Source of the DNA: Russula earlei
Lineage: Eukaryota; Basidiomycota; Agaricomycetes; Russulales; Russulaceae
Assembly (NCBI GenBank): GCA_025769875.1
Contig: JAGFNK010000039.1
Coordinates: 1-64,000 of the forward strand
DNA length: 64,000 bases
Direction: 5' to 3'
Shown here: piece after piece, positions 1 to 9,334 of the stretch
Position numbering within the stretch: position 1 is the stretch's first letter
How the letters are laid out: every line of letters starts with the position of its first letter
Notes under the pieces: model-generated
What the model was told of the DNA's origin: nothing
Seen by the model: the letters and a program-made list of their open reading frames with translations, nothing else
The model's database searches: none
Made by a program: the position numbers and the translations under genes

Positions 1-255
1 AACTATAACATGTCAATTCAGGTGCACATCCCAGCTGCACTTGCAGCACTGCACAATTTTATTCGTGAGTATGATCCTAGGGAGATTTCCACCTTTGATG
101 ATGTGGCTGAGCTCCACATGGGCTCTCAAGATGAGGAGGAGGCTGGTGAACTTGCTGAAGGCCCAGTGACACAGCGTGAGAGGGAGCGAGTGAATCGCAG
201 GTGAGACAGAATTGCTGGTGACATGTGGGAGCAATATGTGAGAATGAGAATTTGA
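1..255 (+). pseudogene. C-terminal fragment of a PIF/Harbinger-like transposase
   Basis: The frame open from the window edge contains HIPAALAALHNFIREYD, which resembles the conserved end of the DDE domain in fungal PIF/Harbinger transposases. An acidic stretch follows, then an in-frame TGA at 202-204. The same frame continues past that stop for 16 residues (DRIAGDMWEQYV...), which looks like the usual transposase tail, and ends at 253-255. I therefore read the TGA as a nonsense change, probably CGA to TGA, rather than the natural end. A GTGAGA at 201 could imitate a splice donor, but the homology-like continuation argues against splicing. The rest of the gene is outside the window. Family assignment is from memory of the motif and is moderately sure. 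Confidence 0.55.
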
Positions 256-759
256 AGGGCACATGTTGACTAGCATAGAATTTCATGTATGTACAAACTG
301 CCCTCCACATCGCCACATTGCCATCTGGCCGACACGATGTAGAAATATTTTTTTTACAAACCATGTGTTACCTCACACAAATATGCACACATGCAAATAT
401 GCAATCACAACAAGTGAATTTGCAAATCTGGTGGGAAAGAGCTCATAATTATAATTAAAGAAATTATAATTAAAGAAACTCGTATTAGTTAATCAAGTTA
501 TCGTTCATCACGCCTGTGACTCCTGTCACCCCCGGAAAATACCGAAATCCGAGTTCAAGTTCAGATTCAAGAATTCTCGGGTTGGTAAATGGGGCCTAAA
601 CCTCATGTAGTACAAGGGCATGGGCGACGGGCGCTCTTCATCGCACTTATGCCGCTGGTTCTCGTGGGTGAATCCAGACGATCACCTTTCTCCCAGGACG
701 CTACTCACATCCTCACTGGTGAGCTTTCGCTTGTACGTCGAGCGAGTGTCACCGTGACC
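256..759. other. non-coding interval upstream of F-box copy A
   Basis: No supported gene. An AT-rich patch holds two tandem copies of a 15-bp unit (AATTATAATTAAAGA) at 447-476. From about 678 the sequence matches the upstream block shared by the F-box copies. Confidence 0.5.
678..759 (+). promoter_or_regulatory. conserved upstream block of the F-box family (likely 5'UTR or core promoter)
   Basis: A block reading GACGATCACCTTTCTCC, then CTACTCACATCCTCACTGG, then GTGTCACCGTGACC just before the ATG recurs upstream of copies A, D (about 33254-33335) and F (about 40194-40275), with weaker forms before C and E. Conservation up to the ACC-ATG context suggests 5'UTR or proximal promoter. It could equally be simple duplication. 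No TATA box was assigned. Confidence 0.35.
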
Positions 760-2331
760 ATGTCTGAAGTGAGTAAACTTCACAAATCCGTTATCATGCC
801 TCATTACTCACTGGCTTTGACCAGTCATTATTGCCTTGCGCCACCCGCTCGTCGACCACGATTGGTGGTCCCTCACAAACGTCGATGGAAGCAAGTCCTT
901 GTGGACATCGCCAGGGTGTGTCGTTTTCGCTCAGTGTCTATAGCGACCACTGACCAGTTGATTCTAGACCCGGTGACAATCAACACGCTCCCCGATGATG
1001 TCCTAGTGGATATATTCCATTTCTATGTGATCGTGGATAACTGGAGAATGTGGCGGACGAACGAATGGCATACACTGGTCCATGTATGTCAAAGATGGCG
1101 ACAAGTCGTGTTTGCATCGCCACGTCGCCTGAACCTGCGACTTGATTACACGGGAAAGAGACCCCTGTCTGAGATGCTGGACGTCTGGCCTGTCTTGCCT
1201 GTGGAAATAACCTACCGATTCTCGAGGATCTGGGAAAACTTACTTGGTGCCGTCGAATCGGAGCACCGCCATCGCATATGTCGAATCGACTTGCAAGGAA
1301 TTCCAACATCAGAATGGGAAAGATTCGCGGCAGCGATGCAGAAACAATTCCCGGAGCTGACATTTCTGCGGTTTTGGCCATGGGGAGAAGGCAACACTTT
1401 GACGTCCCTTCCGGATTCGTTCTTGGGCGGATCTGCCCCACTTCTGCGAAAACTCTGGTTGGGCAATTGTCCGTTTCCAGGAATTCCTAAACTACTCTTG
1501 TCCTCCAATCACCTTGTCTATCTTGACCTTTGGAATATTCCCGATTCCGGTTACATTTCTCCCCAGGATGTGGTCACCGCCCTGTCGGTCTTGTCCAGAC
1601 TTAGAAACCTTAACCTTGAATTCCAATCCCCTCGATATCCGGCAAGTCGACCTCTACCTCCGCTCACACGCTCTGTCCTCCCCGCTCTCACACAACTTTC
1701 GTTCAAAGGCGTTCACGAGTACTTGGAAGACTTACTGGCCCAGATCGAGGCTCCCCTTCTCATCACACTCTGCGTAACATTCTTCATGGACCTCGACTTT
1801 GTCCTCCCACAACTCCACCGGTTGATCAGTCAAGTAGAATCGTTCAATTCGTGTGACAGTGCAATTGTGCATACTTCCGGTCGTGAAATTGGATTCAAAA
1901 GTTCCACAGGTACGAATCAGCTGACCCTCTGGTTAGGAATCAGCTGCAGAGAGTTGGATTGGCAGCTTGCATCGCTGGCACAGGTCCGCAGCTCATCCTT
2001 TCCCTCTTTGGAACACCTCGACATCGTGGATTATGATATTCCTCCATCACACTGGAAAGATGACATGGAAACCACTCAATGGCTGGAACTCCTGGCCCCG
2101 TTTACTGCTATGAAGGATCTGCGCCTAACCCATCAAGCTGCGCCACATGTCTGCCAAGCGCTGGAAGAGCTCGCGGGAGAAAGAGTAACAGAAATCTTAC
2201 CTGCGCTCCAGAACATTTTCTTGGAGGGCCTCGAGCCATTGGATTCAGTTCCGAAATATATTGAAGGATTCGTCGCTGCGCGAAAACTCTCTGCTCACCC
2301 TGTGGCTGTCCATCGTTGGGATAGGACCTAG
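760..2331 (+). CDS. F-box protein with irregular leucine-rich C-terminal region, copy A (intact)
   Basis: Predicted substrate-recognition subunit of an SCF ubiquitin ligase. The F-box starts TINTLPDDVLVDIF and continues through WHTLVHVCQRWRQVVFASP, around residues 59-105 of the spliced protein. The remaining roughly 400 residues are leucine-rich, with LRR-like segments such as LLRKLWLGNCPFPGIPKLLL, and a family-typical end (LPALQNIF, FVAARKLS, HPVAVHRW). I chose the ATG at 760 because its ACCATG context and the following residues recur in copies D and F. The frame is open back to 589. A 42-nt intron (916-957; GTGTGT to CAG, possible branch ATAGC) is inferred from comparison of copies, giving 509 residues. 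Removing it keeps the frame, so an unspliced protein cannot be excluded. The target is unknown. Confidence 0.75.
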   Translation: MSEVSKLHKSVIMPHYSLALTSHYCLAPPARRPRLVVPHKRRWKQVLVDIARVCRFRSVSIATTDQLILDPVTINTLPDDVLVDIFHFYVIVDNWRMWRTNEWHTLVHVCQRWRQVVFASPRRLNLRLDYTGKRPLSEMLDVWPVLPVEITYRFSRIWENLLGAVESEHRHRICRIDLQGIPTSEWERFAAAMQKQFPELTFLRFWPWGEGNTLTSLPDSFLGGSAPLLRKLWLGNCPFPGIPKLLLSSNHLVYLDLWNIPDSGYISPQDVVTALSVLSRLRNLNLEFQSPRYPASRPLPPLTRSVLPALTQLSFKGVHEYLEDLLAQIEAPLLITLCVTFFMDLDFVLPQLHRLISQVESFNSCDSAIVHTSGREIGFKSSTGTNQLTLWLGISCRELDWQLASLAQVRSSSFPSLEHLDIVDYDIPPSHWKDDMETTQWLELLAPFTAMKDLRLTHQAAPHVCQALEELAGERVTEILPALQNIFLEGLEPLDSVPKYIEGFVAARKLSAHPVAVHRWDRT

Positions 2332-3336
2332 GCAGGATTGATGAGTTCTTTATGCTCCCCATCTAATTAATATCTGATATCATTTACCTTCTGTGCGATT
2401 TGACTCGAGTCACTCTAGTTACTGTACTGTAAGGATACCCTTGCGACGTTAGGTGCGAATTGGATCGGAATTGCCCTTCCGGAACGCGCGCCTCGACACA
2501 CACACACACACATTCTATCTCTATCTCTCCCTCTCTCGCTCGCACACACTACCGCCGCCTCGACCGTCCACGCAAGACGTATGCACACATCGTCAACGCC
2601 CCCACCTTCGCCTATAAGCCGACGAAACCCCAAAACGAAACGCCGAAGATTATCGACTGACGCCACCGCGCTCGTTGCCAGTGAACGGCGTTTACTCCTC
2701 CATTCCCGCCTGTCCGACCCTGCTCCTTTCCCCTCTTAGTCACTTTTCCTTTCCGTCTAGTTAGATCTTTGTATCGTTCGTTCTTGACCACGCGCGCCCC
2801 GTTCGTCTCGCCTTTCAGGGCATTTATCTTATTCTTCTCTCTTTCTCAGCTACCACCTAGTCATTTCACGTATAGGTTTGCCTCTACCTTCGAGTACGGT
2901 ACATAGCATACGTGCCCCACCCATACCTTTCGAATAGAAGCCGTTCCCCCTCTTCCGCTCCTTTGTCTACCCACACTCACGCCCACCCTTAACGCAGTCA
3001 AAGGCACGCCAACGTGTCTGTCTTCAGTGCCATTACTCAGATTTCGTTCTTCTAACTTCGTGTGATACCTTGAATCCAACGCAGAACACAACCCCCGTTA
3101 TAGATGTTTCTTCCAAGCATGCACTCATGCTCACGTCCTTTGTCGATTCTATCAACATCATACAGTTCTTCAGGCACCCACACACATAATGACACTGCAT
3201 CGAATATGAACATAAGTCTGACAATACATCCACATTGATATCTCTGACACCAGAGGAACATCCACTTCCATCGCTACGCCCACGCATGATATTCCATGAT
3301 TTTGATATACCATTGGTCCATGAATGAGGGATCAGT
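2332..3336. other. 3' flank of copy A: duplicated non-coding block with CA microsatellite
   Basis: No gene is supported. A block of about 600 bp (roughly 2380-2960) recurs downstream of copy G (about 50600-51150) at high similarity, including a (CA)n tract at 2496-2512 followed by CT-rich sequence. The block may be an untranslated or promoter region carried along by segmental duplication. Confidence 0.5.
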
Positions 3337-3801
3337 CTATCGACAACCCAACCGCAACCTGCAAAAGACGGAGGAAAATGAAGTGTAAATGAAGGGCCAC
3401 AGATGGGAAGAGGGAGTGGCAGAAAACACACGTAAATGATTGTGGTCCACTATGATCGCAGCGCTTGCTGTCACCTTGGTCACCGCTACGCCGTCAGCCT
3501 GCGTGGTGTTGTTCCATTTGCGGCGTCGAATTTGGCTTCGACACGTCGATGTTAGGCATTGCCATTGCCGGTCCTCCTCCATTGGAAGTTTTACCGGTGC
3601 AGATGTTGTGTATTCATTGCTTTTGGGAACACCTGGCTATGGCCAAGGCGGCGTGGCCGACCCACTCCCAGAGACCACCGTACGAGCTAGGGCGCATGAC
3701 GGCCACCCCAAAGTTGCATGTAGTGAAGTCGCATCAATTCTCGTGTCAATTCCTCCAGGTACATCCCACGAACGTTCGATCTCCTCCCACCCCTTAGCTC
3801 T
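3337..3801 (-). pseudogene. family U copy 1, C-terminal part (left of Copia-1)
   Basis: This is the downstream end of an unrecognised - strand gene that is split by Copia-1 and a hAT element. Reading out of 8602 across the Copia-1 target site (TSD GCTCT counted once) the frame continues with KGWEEIERSWDVPGGID and ends at a TAG. Beyond that stop the frames VPKSNEYTTSAPVKLP and MEEDRQWQCLTSTCRS resemble blocks in U2 (about 14416-14607) and near copy G (49681-50043). No known domain was recognised. The stop and the frame changes suggest either introns or decay. Confidence 0.4.
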
Positions 3802-4061
3802 TGGTGAGAAAAGGGCCAGGGATGGGAATGGAATGGTAGAAAACGCTTCAATTGTGTGGGCCCACGCGAGGGCCGTAGTTAAATCACAAGTACGCTACGG
3901 GCTTGGTAATCGTACACGGAAGTATATACTATAAGTAGTTTTTTATGATTTTATGTATGACGTCGTATGAGATCATAACAAAACGGAATGTACATATTCA
4001 TCGCGGATACAATATATACGTGAGCGCGTGAAACATATAACGAAAACATACATTTACATCA
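3802..4061 (-). repeat. Copia-1 3' LTR
   Basis: This is the 260-bp left copy of the LTR. The polyprotein stop codon (4054-4056 on the + strand) lies inside it, so the LTR supplies the last codons of pol. Confidence 0.92.
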
Positions 4062-7000
4062 CACCCCCGCACGCGCGATACAGACCAAGAGTTTGGGTGT
4101 GGATCTTTACCTTCCATTTAGGTAAAGCTTTTGTTAAGATGTCCGCGGGCATGTCCTCCGTTGGGCAGTACTTCAAGTCCACGGTTTTGGCAGCTATGAC
4201 TTGACGAATAAAATGATATCGCAAATTGATATGTTTTGTGCGTGCGCAATAGTTATCGTCTTCAGCGAGTTTCAAAGCAGGTTGGTTGTCGCAATATAAA
4301 ATGATAGAGCTGGATAGGGAGGGGAATAGTTCATTGATAAGTTTGCGAAGCCAAATGGCTTCTTTTGCTGCGTGCGTAGCTGCTACGTATTCTGCTTCAG
4401 CTGTGGAGAGTGTTACAAGTTCCTGTTTCTTCGAAGCCCAAGATATTGTACCTCCATCAATAAGGAACGCGTATCCGGAGATAGCGTGTCGATGTTCTTG
4501 GGAGGCACCGTCGGCGTCCGTATATCCGATGAGATCATGTCTTTCGTTGCCATAGGTTAATTTCATTTGTTTAGTGTCGATAAGATAGCGGAAAATCCGC
4601 TTTACTGCTTCCCAGTGTGTTATACCCGGATTGTCAAGAAATTGGGAAAGTGATGAAACAGCGAAAGCTATGTCCGGGCGTGTCGCAACGGCAAGATACA
4701 TTAGGCTACCTATGGCTTCGCAATAAGGTGTTTTCTGCATGTGGGCGATCTCGTCTGGCGATGAAGGTGCGTCCGTCTTCGAATATATTGCGCCGGGGAC
4801 CATAGGAGTACCATATGGCTTTGCATCGGTGAATGCGAATCGCGCCAAGATGGTGTCGATGTATAATGATTGGGAAAGAGATATAGTTCGCGCTGCGCGA
4901 TCACGAGTAACTTTGATGCCCAGTAGCCAATGGACTGGCCCTAGATCCGTCAGCGTGTAACAGGAATTGATCTTCTCTTTGTACTGCCTAATCAGTGTTT
5001 GTGAACTGCCCGTTAGAATGCAGTCGTCAACGTGGACTGCAAGGATGAGCGTGTGTTCTCCTACACGTGCTATAAAGACTCCTGAATCGGCTTTGGTGAT
5101 ACTGAAGCCGATGTTAACGAGGGCACGCGTGAGCATATCATACCATTTACGCCCGGCTTGTTTTAAGCCATAAAGAGATTTTTTAAATTGCTTCACGGTG
5201 TTTGAATTGTCGTCATAACCCGGGGGAGATTGCATGTAGATTTCTTCATTAGCATCCAGTTCTCCATTTAGGTAGGCTCCGTTGAAATCGAAACTTTCGA
5301 TATCCCAGTCGAGCCACACGGCGATCGCCAATATGATGCGAAAGCTTGTTAATTTAGCAACCGGAGAAAAGGTGATAAAATAGTCCACCCCGTATATTTG
5401 CGTGAAGCCGCGGGCAACGAGCCGTGCTTTGTATTTAAGTACGGTTCCATCTGCCTTTCTTTTAATGCGATAAACCCACTTTGAACTGATAATATTTTTG
5501 TCGCGTGGGCGTGGTACAACTTCCCAGGTGCCGGCCGCCTCGAGAGTTGACAGCTCCCGATCCATTGCCTCTTTCCATTGAGGCCAATCGGAGCGGGATC
5601 GCGCTTCCGCGTATGACTTCGGATCGCTGTCGATCTCGATCGGTGGAATTGAATTTGTGTCAGTAAACTCTGTGGCAACAAGGTAATGGGCATAATCAGT
5701 ATTAGTGCCCTCTGCTGTACCCTCTCCTGCGGCTATTTGCCGCATAATATATGATGGTTTTGGCACGCGTTCGGATCGACGCGTCGGTTGTATGAATTGT
5801 GTAAGTTTCTGTGCTCTCTTTTTCGGTACCGGCGTGGTTACAGGAGTGCGCACAGGCACAAGTTCCTGTTCGACTTCTTCTTCTTCATCGTCAGTTTGAG
5901 GTGCTAACGTGACCGGTGTAAGAGGTGATGGTGGTAACGGAGTTGACGTCGGTGAAATGGGGAGAGGGGATGATGGTGCTGTAAATGTCGGTGAGTGTGG
6001 CCTAGGTGATGCCTTTATGACGTGCGATGTGCGTAATGGAGTAGTGAGTATTGGAATGGTAGGCCCCACTTCAATTGTGGGGAATCTCACGTCGTGCTCG
6101 ACGGAGATCTTTTTTTGTGTTGGCCAATATATGCGATGGGCGTGGGTACTGTCGGTATCGTAACCAACCCATCGCGCTTGTATAGCGCATGCGTCCAATT
6201 TGGGTTGTTTCTTGAGGTGAACCCAAATAATTTGTCCCCACTCCGGAACGTCTTTCAAGTTAGGTTTCTCATTGTATAGCCTCTCATATGGGGTTACGTT
6301 GCCAATGGCGCGTGTGGATGTGCGATTCTTCAGCCAAACAGCATGTCTGATAGCTTCGCCCCACATATTCTTGGGCAACTGGGCTTGGTGCAGCATGGCG
6401 CGTACGCGTTCGACTAGGCGGCGGTTGAGCGACTCCGCTACGCCATTGTGTTGGGGCATGTCAGCGGTTGTGAGGCGTCGCTCAGTACCTTGGTTTCTCA
6501 AGAAGTCAGTGAATTCATTACTGAGGAACTCACCGCCGTGGTCAGATCTAAGGCGTTTGATACGAACGCCTCGTTGCATTTGTGCCCATGCTGCAAACAC
6601 CTTGTATGCCTCGAATGTTGCGCTTTTGGTACATAGGGCTTCTATGTTAGTCCACCGAGTATGGTCGTCAGTGAAGGTCACATAATATTTTCGGCCACCA
6701 AGGCTCTGGACAGGTGAAGCTCCCCATAGGTCTGTATGCACCTCATCTCCGAATGCCTGGGCCAGAGGCGCTTGCCGCTCCTTGTGGATAACCTTGCGTG
6801 TGGATTTTGCATGCTCACAAGAGTCGCAAATAAATGGAATAGTTGGGTCGTCCACCAAGTGAACGCCCGTAATAGCATTGGCACGAATGAGGGTGCGGAT
6901 GGTAGTCGGAGAGATGTGACCAAGTCTCCTGTGGAGCGTGAGAAGGTTTTCGGAAATTTCCGATGTGGTCGCAGCCATACTGTGTTCGACTTTGAATAGG

Positions 7001-8271
7001 CCATTCGCTCCTGATGGTATCTTCCCCACAATATACCCGTCGCTCCCTCGTTTGATATCGCAGAAGTCGCCCGAAAATTTGACTGAGTAGCCAGCTTTCA
7101 AAATTTGACTGATGGATACAACTGTCACTCCGATATCTGGCGCATGAAGAGTATCGTGCAATAGCACTTTTGTCGACTTTGTGCCCTTCGGGACATCAAT
7201 CTGAAGATCTCCTTTGCCAATGGTGTAGAAGGTTCGCTTATCAGCAGCGATAATAGGATGAGGGGCGATTTTCTGGTAAGTGATAAATTTGTCTCGAAAA
7301 GGCAACATATGGCGCGTAGCTCCTGAGTCATAGAGCTCGGTTGTCTGGCCGTTCAGTTTGGCTCTGGGGACCACTTCTGCAATATCAGTTTCGTCTGCCA
7401 GTTCTATAGCAGCCCACGCTTCGGTCTCCACTGGCTCAGCTGAAACGGCAGTGTTGTTTGGCCCGGCGTCGGATTTCTTCCGCCCACCGTCCTTCCCTGC
7501 ACGCTGTCTCGGTCCTTGCCCCTCCTTACCGCCTCCTTTTGCCCAACAATTGGACTTCATATGCCCTTTTTTATGGCAATTGAAACACTCGATATCGCGT
7601 TTCTTCCCCTTTTTCTTTTGGGCATCGGCAGTAAAGGCCTCTTCTTGGGCCTTGGAATTGGCGTCTAGGGTACGTTGATCAAACTCGTCAGTAATCAGTT
7701 TGATGATTGTGTCAGCAGTAATTGTATGTCCACCAATATAGGCAGAGGTGGCGATAGCGTTGCGTGAAGACCGATAAGAAGAGGGCAGTGATCCCATCAA
7801 AATCGCTGCATATTCATCGTCAGGTATGGTTTTTCCCATGGATCCGAGTTGCTCTCGGAGGTCGGCCACCTTCTCTAGGTGCGTCCGAACGTTGTCTTCT
7901 TCTCCGCAACGCATTGATTGTAGTCACTGCTTCAGGTCGACTATTATTGTTTGGGTGCATGTCTCAAATAACGCTTTGAGTGCGTCCCACACTTCTTTAG
8001 CGTTTATTTTGTTTCTGATTTGCGTGAAGACGCTGTTGGGGATTGATGCCCCTATTAATTGTTTTACTGTGGCATTGTCCATATCCCATCGGGCTTGCGG
8101 CGTCAAGTGGCCCACGTTGCCGATAGCAATGTATGCAGCCGAGACGCTGACTTCGGTAAGGTGTTCTGTCAGCCCTCGAGATTGGAAAGTCCACATCATG
8201 CGGTCGCGGTAAGTGACCCAATTACTGCCATCGCTGGCTAACTTTTCAATAGGGACTTTGAGGTCGTCCAT
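4054..8271 (-). pseudogene. Copia-1 Gag-Pol polyprotein, one nonsense codon
   Basis: Reading on the - strand, Gag starts at 8271 (MDDLKVPIEKL), with a UBN2/DUF4219-type capsid region. The TGA at 7924-7926 breaks it, but the same frame resumes at once (LQSMRCGEED) and stays open for about 1,290 codons. In order: zinc knuckle CFNCHKKGHMKSNC; protease YDSGATRH; GAG-pre-integrase; integrase with HTDLWG, TFTDDHTR and RSDHGGEF; reverse transcriptase with the catalytic VHVDDC; RNase H ending SKKQELVTLSTAEAEY. The break is most simply CGA to TGA. Apart from it the frame looks intact, so a readthrough or reverted copy could have been active recently. Confidence 0.9.
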
Positions 8272-8328
8272 TGTGGTTGTTACAAGTGAATGAATGTAGT
8301 CTTTTTGGTTTGGTCAATGGCAACAGTC

Positions 8329-8341
8329 AGGGCCCATAACC
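8329..8341 (-). other. Copia-1 primer-binding site (initiator tRNA-Met anticodon arm)
   Basis: Directly after the 5' LTR the - strand reads GGTTATGGGCCCT. It is complementary to GGGCCCATAACC, the anticodon arm of eukaryotic initiator tRNA-Met. Drosophila copia uses this internal, half-tRNA priming. The same 13-mer occurs in Copia-2 and Copia-4. Confidence 0.75.
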
Positions 8342-8601
8342 TGGTGAGAAAAGGGCCAGGGACGGGAATGGAATGGTAGAAAATGCTTCAATTGTGTGGG
8401 CCCACGCGAGGGCCGTAGTTAAATCACAAGTACGCTACGGGCTTGGTAATCGTACACAGAAGTATATACTATAAGTAGTTTTTTATGATTTTATGTATGA
8501 CGTCGTATGAGATCATAACAAAACGGAACGTACATATTCATCGCGGATACAATATATACATGAGCGCGTGAAACATATAACGAAAACATACATTTACATC
8601 A
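8342..8601 (-). repeat. Copia-1 5' LTR
   Basis: This is the 260-bp right copy of the LTR and the 5' LTR of a - strand element. It differs from the left copy at about five sites. Confidence 0.92.
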
Positions 8602-9334
8602 GCTCTATCCTTCTTCGCGACATTTTGCTGTTCTGCCATCGCCGTTTGAAACACGTTGTAGTCACTGAGGTCACCTGTGTCAGAAAAGTTGAGCTCGCCA
8701 ATATCATGTAATGGAGCACGAGGGTATGGCCACAGCGACGAGTCCCAAGGCACAAGCGCACAGGTTGCGGGGGAGGTGCCGTCACTAGGAAAAAATACGG
8801 GTGTGACAGTGGCGGGATTGGACACCGATATGCACAGGGCGGGGCAGGTTTGGGATGAGCTTGTATTGACGGTGTAGATGATGCTGAAGTTGGTAGAACA
8901 GAAGGTGCAGAGTGATAGAATGGCAGAGGGGAACCAAGAGTGTAAGACACCTTCTCGGATGATACGAATCCACGTAGCAAAGGGCGCAGCATGACGTCCC
9001 CCAGCTCGTGTATCCTGACATGATAGGCATGTGTCTGTGGTCGTTCGTTGATCTTCCACTCACCACTGCTATCCTCGTCTTGGAGATGTAACGATGCCAG
9101 CTACCAACTCGGTGGAGTGCCAAACAGCACAAAGATCACGTCCAGCGTCGGAATCAGGGGCAGCTGCCAGTGGGGATCCGTCGGCCATGGTGAGTGGATG
9201 GGTAGCATGAGATGTTGGAAGTGGGGATTGGGCCTGCGCACGGAGGAGGAAATGTCCTCGAGCGGATGGGCTGCAGCAAACGCGAGGCATGTCATCAGTA
9301 ACAAGGGATACTATCACGCCGCAACCAGTGGAAC
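8602..9334 (-). pseudogene. family U copy 1, middle part (between Copia-1 and hAT)
   Basis: Unrecognised protein family. On the - strand one frame carries a possible signal or anchor segment near 9240-9304 (LLMTCLAFAAAHPLEDISSS). U3 has a related segment (LLAFVTVPPLSDISSS). Further on, a frame with FATWIRIIREGVLHSWFPSA, SNPATVTPVFFPSDG and ALVPWDSSLWPY runs to KKDRA, where Copia-1 is inserted. U2 shows the matching blocks ALVPLHPEGSSLWSY and KQDRAK. Several frames are needed, which fits short introns plus decay. The likely type is a secreted or membrane protein. No enzymatic motif is visible. Confidence 0.4.

Larger units (their letters stand above)
3802..8601 (-). mobile_element. Copia-1: Ty1/copia LTR retrotransposon, complete borders
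   Basis: The element is 4,800 bp, has 260-bp LTRs beginning TGG and ending TCA, and is flanked by the 5-bp direct repeat GCTCT at 3797-3801 and 8602-8606. I counted about five LTR differences, all transitions (near 2%). The internal region encodes Gag, protease, integrase, reverse transcriptase and RNase H in copia order on the - strand. A primer-binding site abuts the right-hand LTR and a G-rich tract abuts the left. It interrupts a family U gene. One nonsense codon in gag makes this copy probably non-autonomous. Confidence 0.93.

Noticed and set aside
589..759. Longer N-terminus of F-box copy A starting at 589
   Set aside because: The extra 57 codons are in the upstream block that other copies share only as DNA. 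The ATG at 760 is the one conserved in copies D and F.
4286..6685. Many + strand ORFs antisense to Copia-1 (and equivalents in the other copia elements)
   Set aside because: They are shadows of the polyprotein on the opposite strand and show no domain.
8538..8601. Tail of a 173-codon - strand ORF running into Copia-1
   Set aside because: The last codons are LTR sequence. Without the insertion the U frame continues at 3801.
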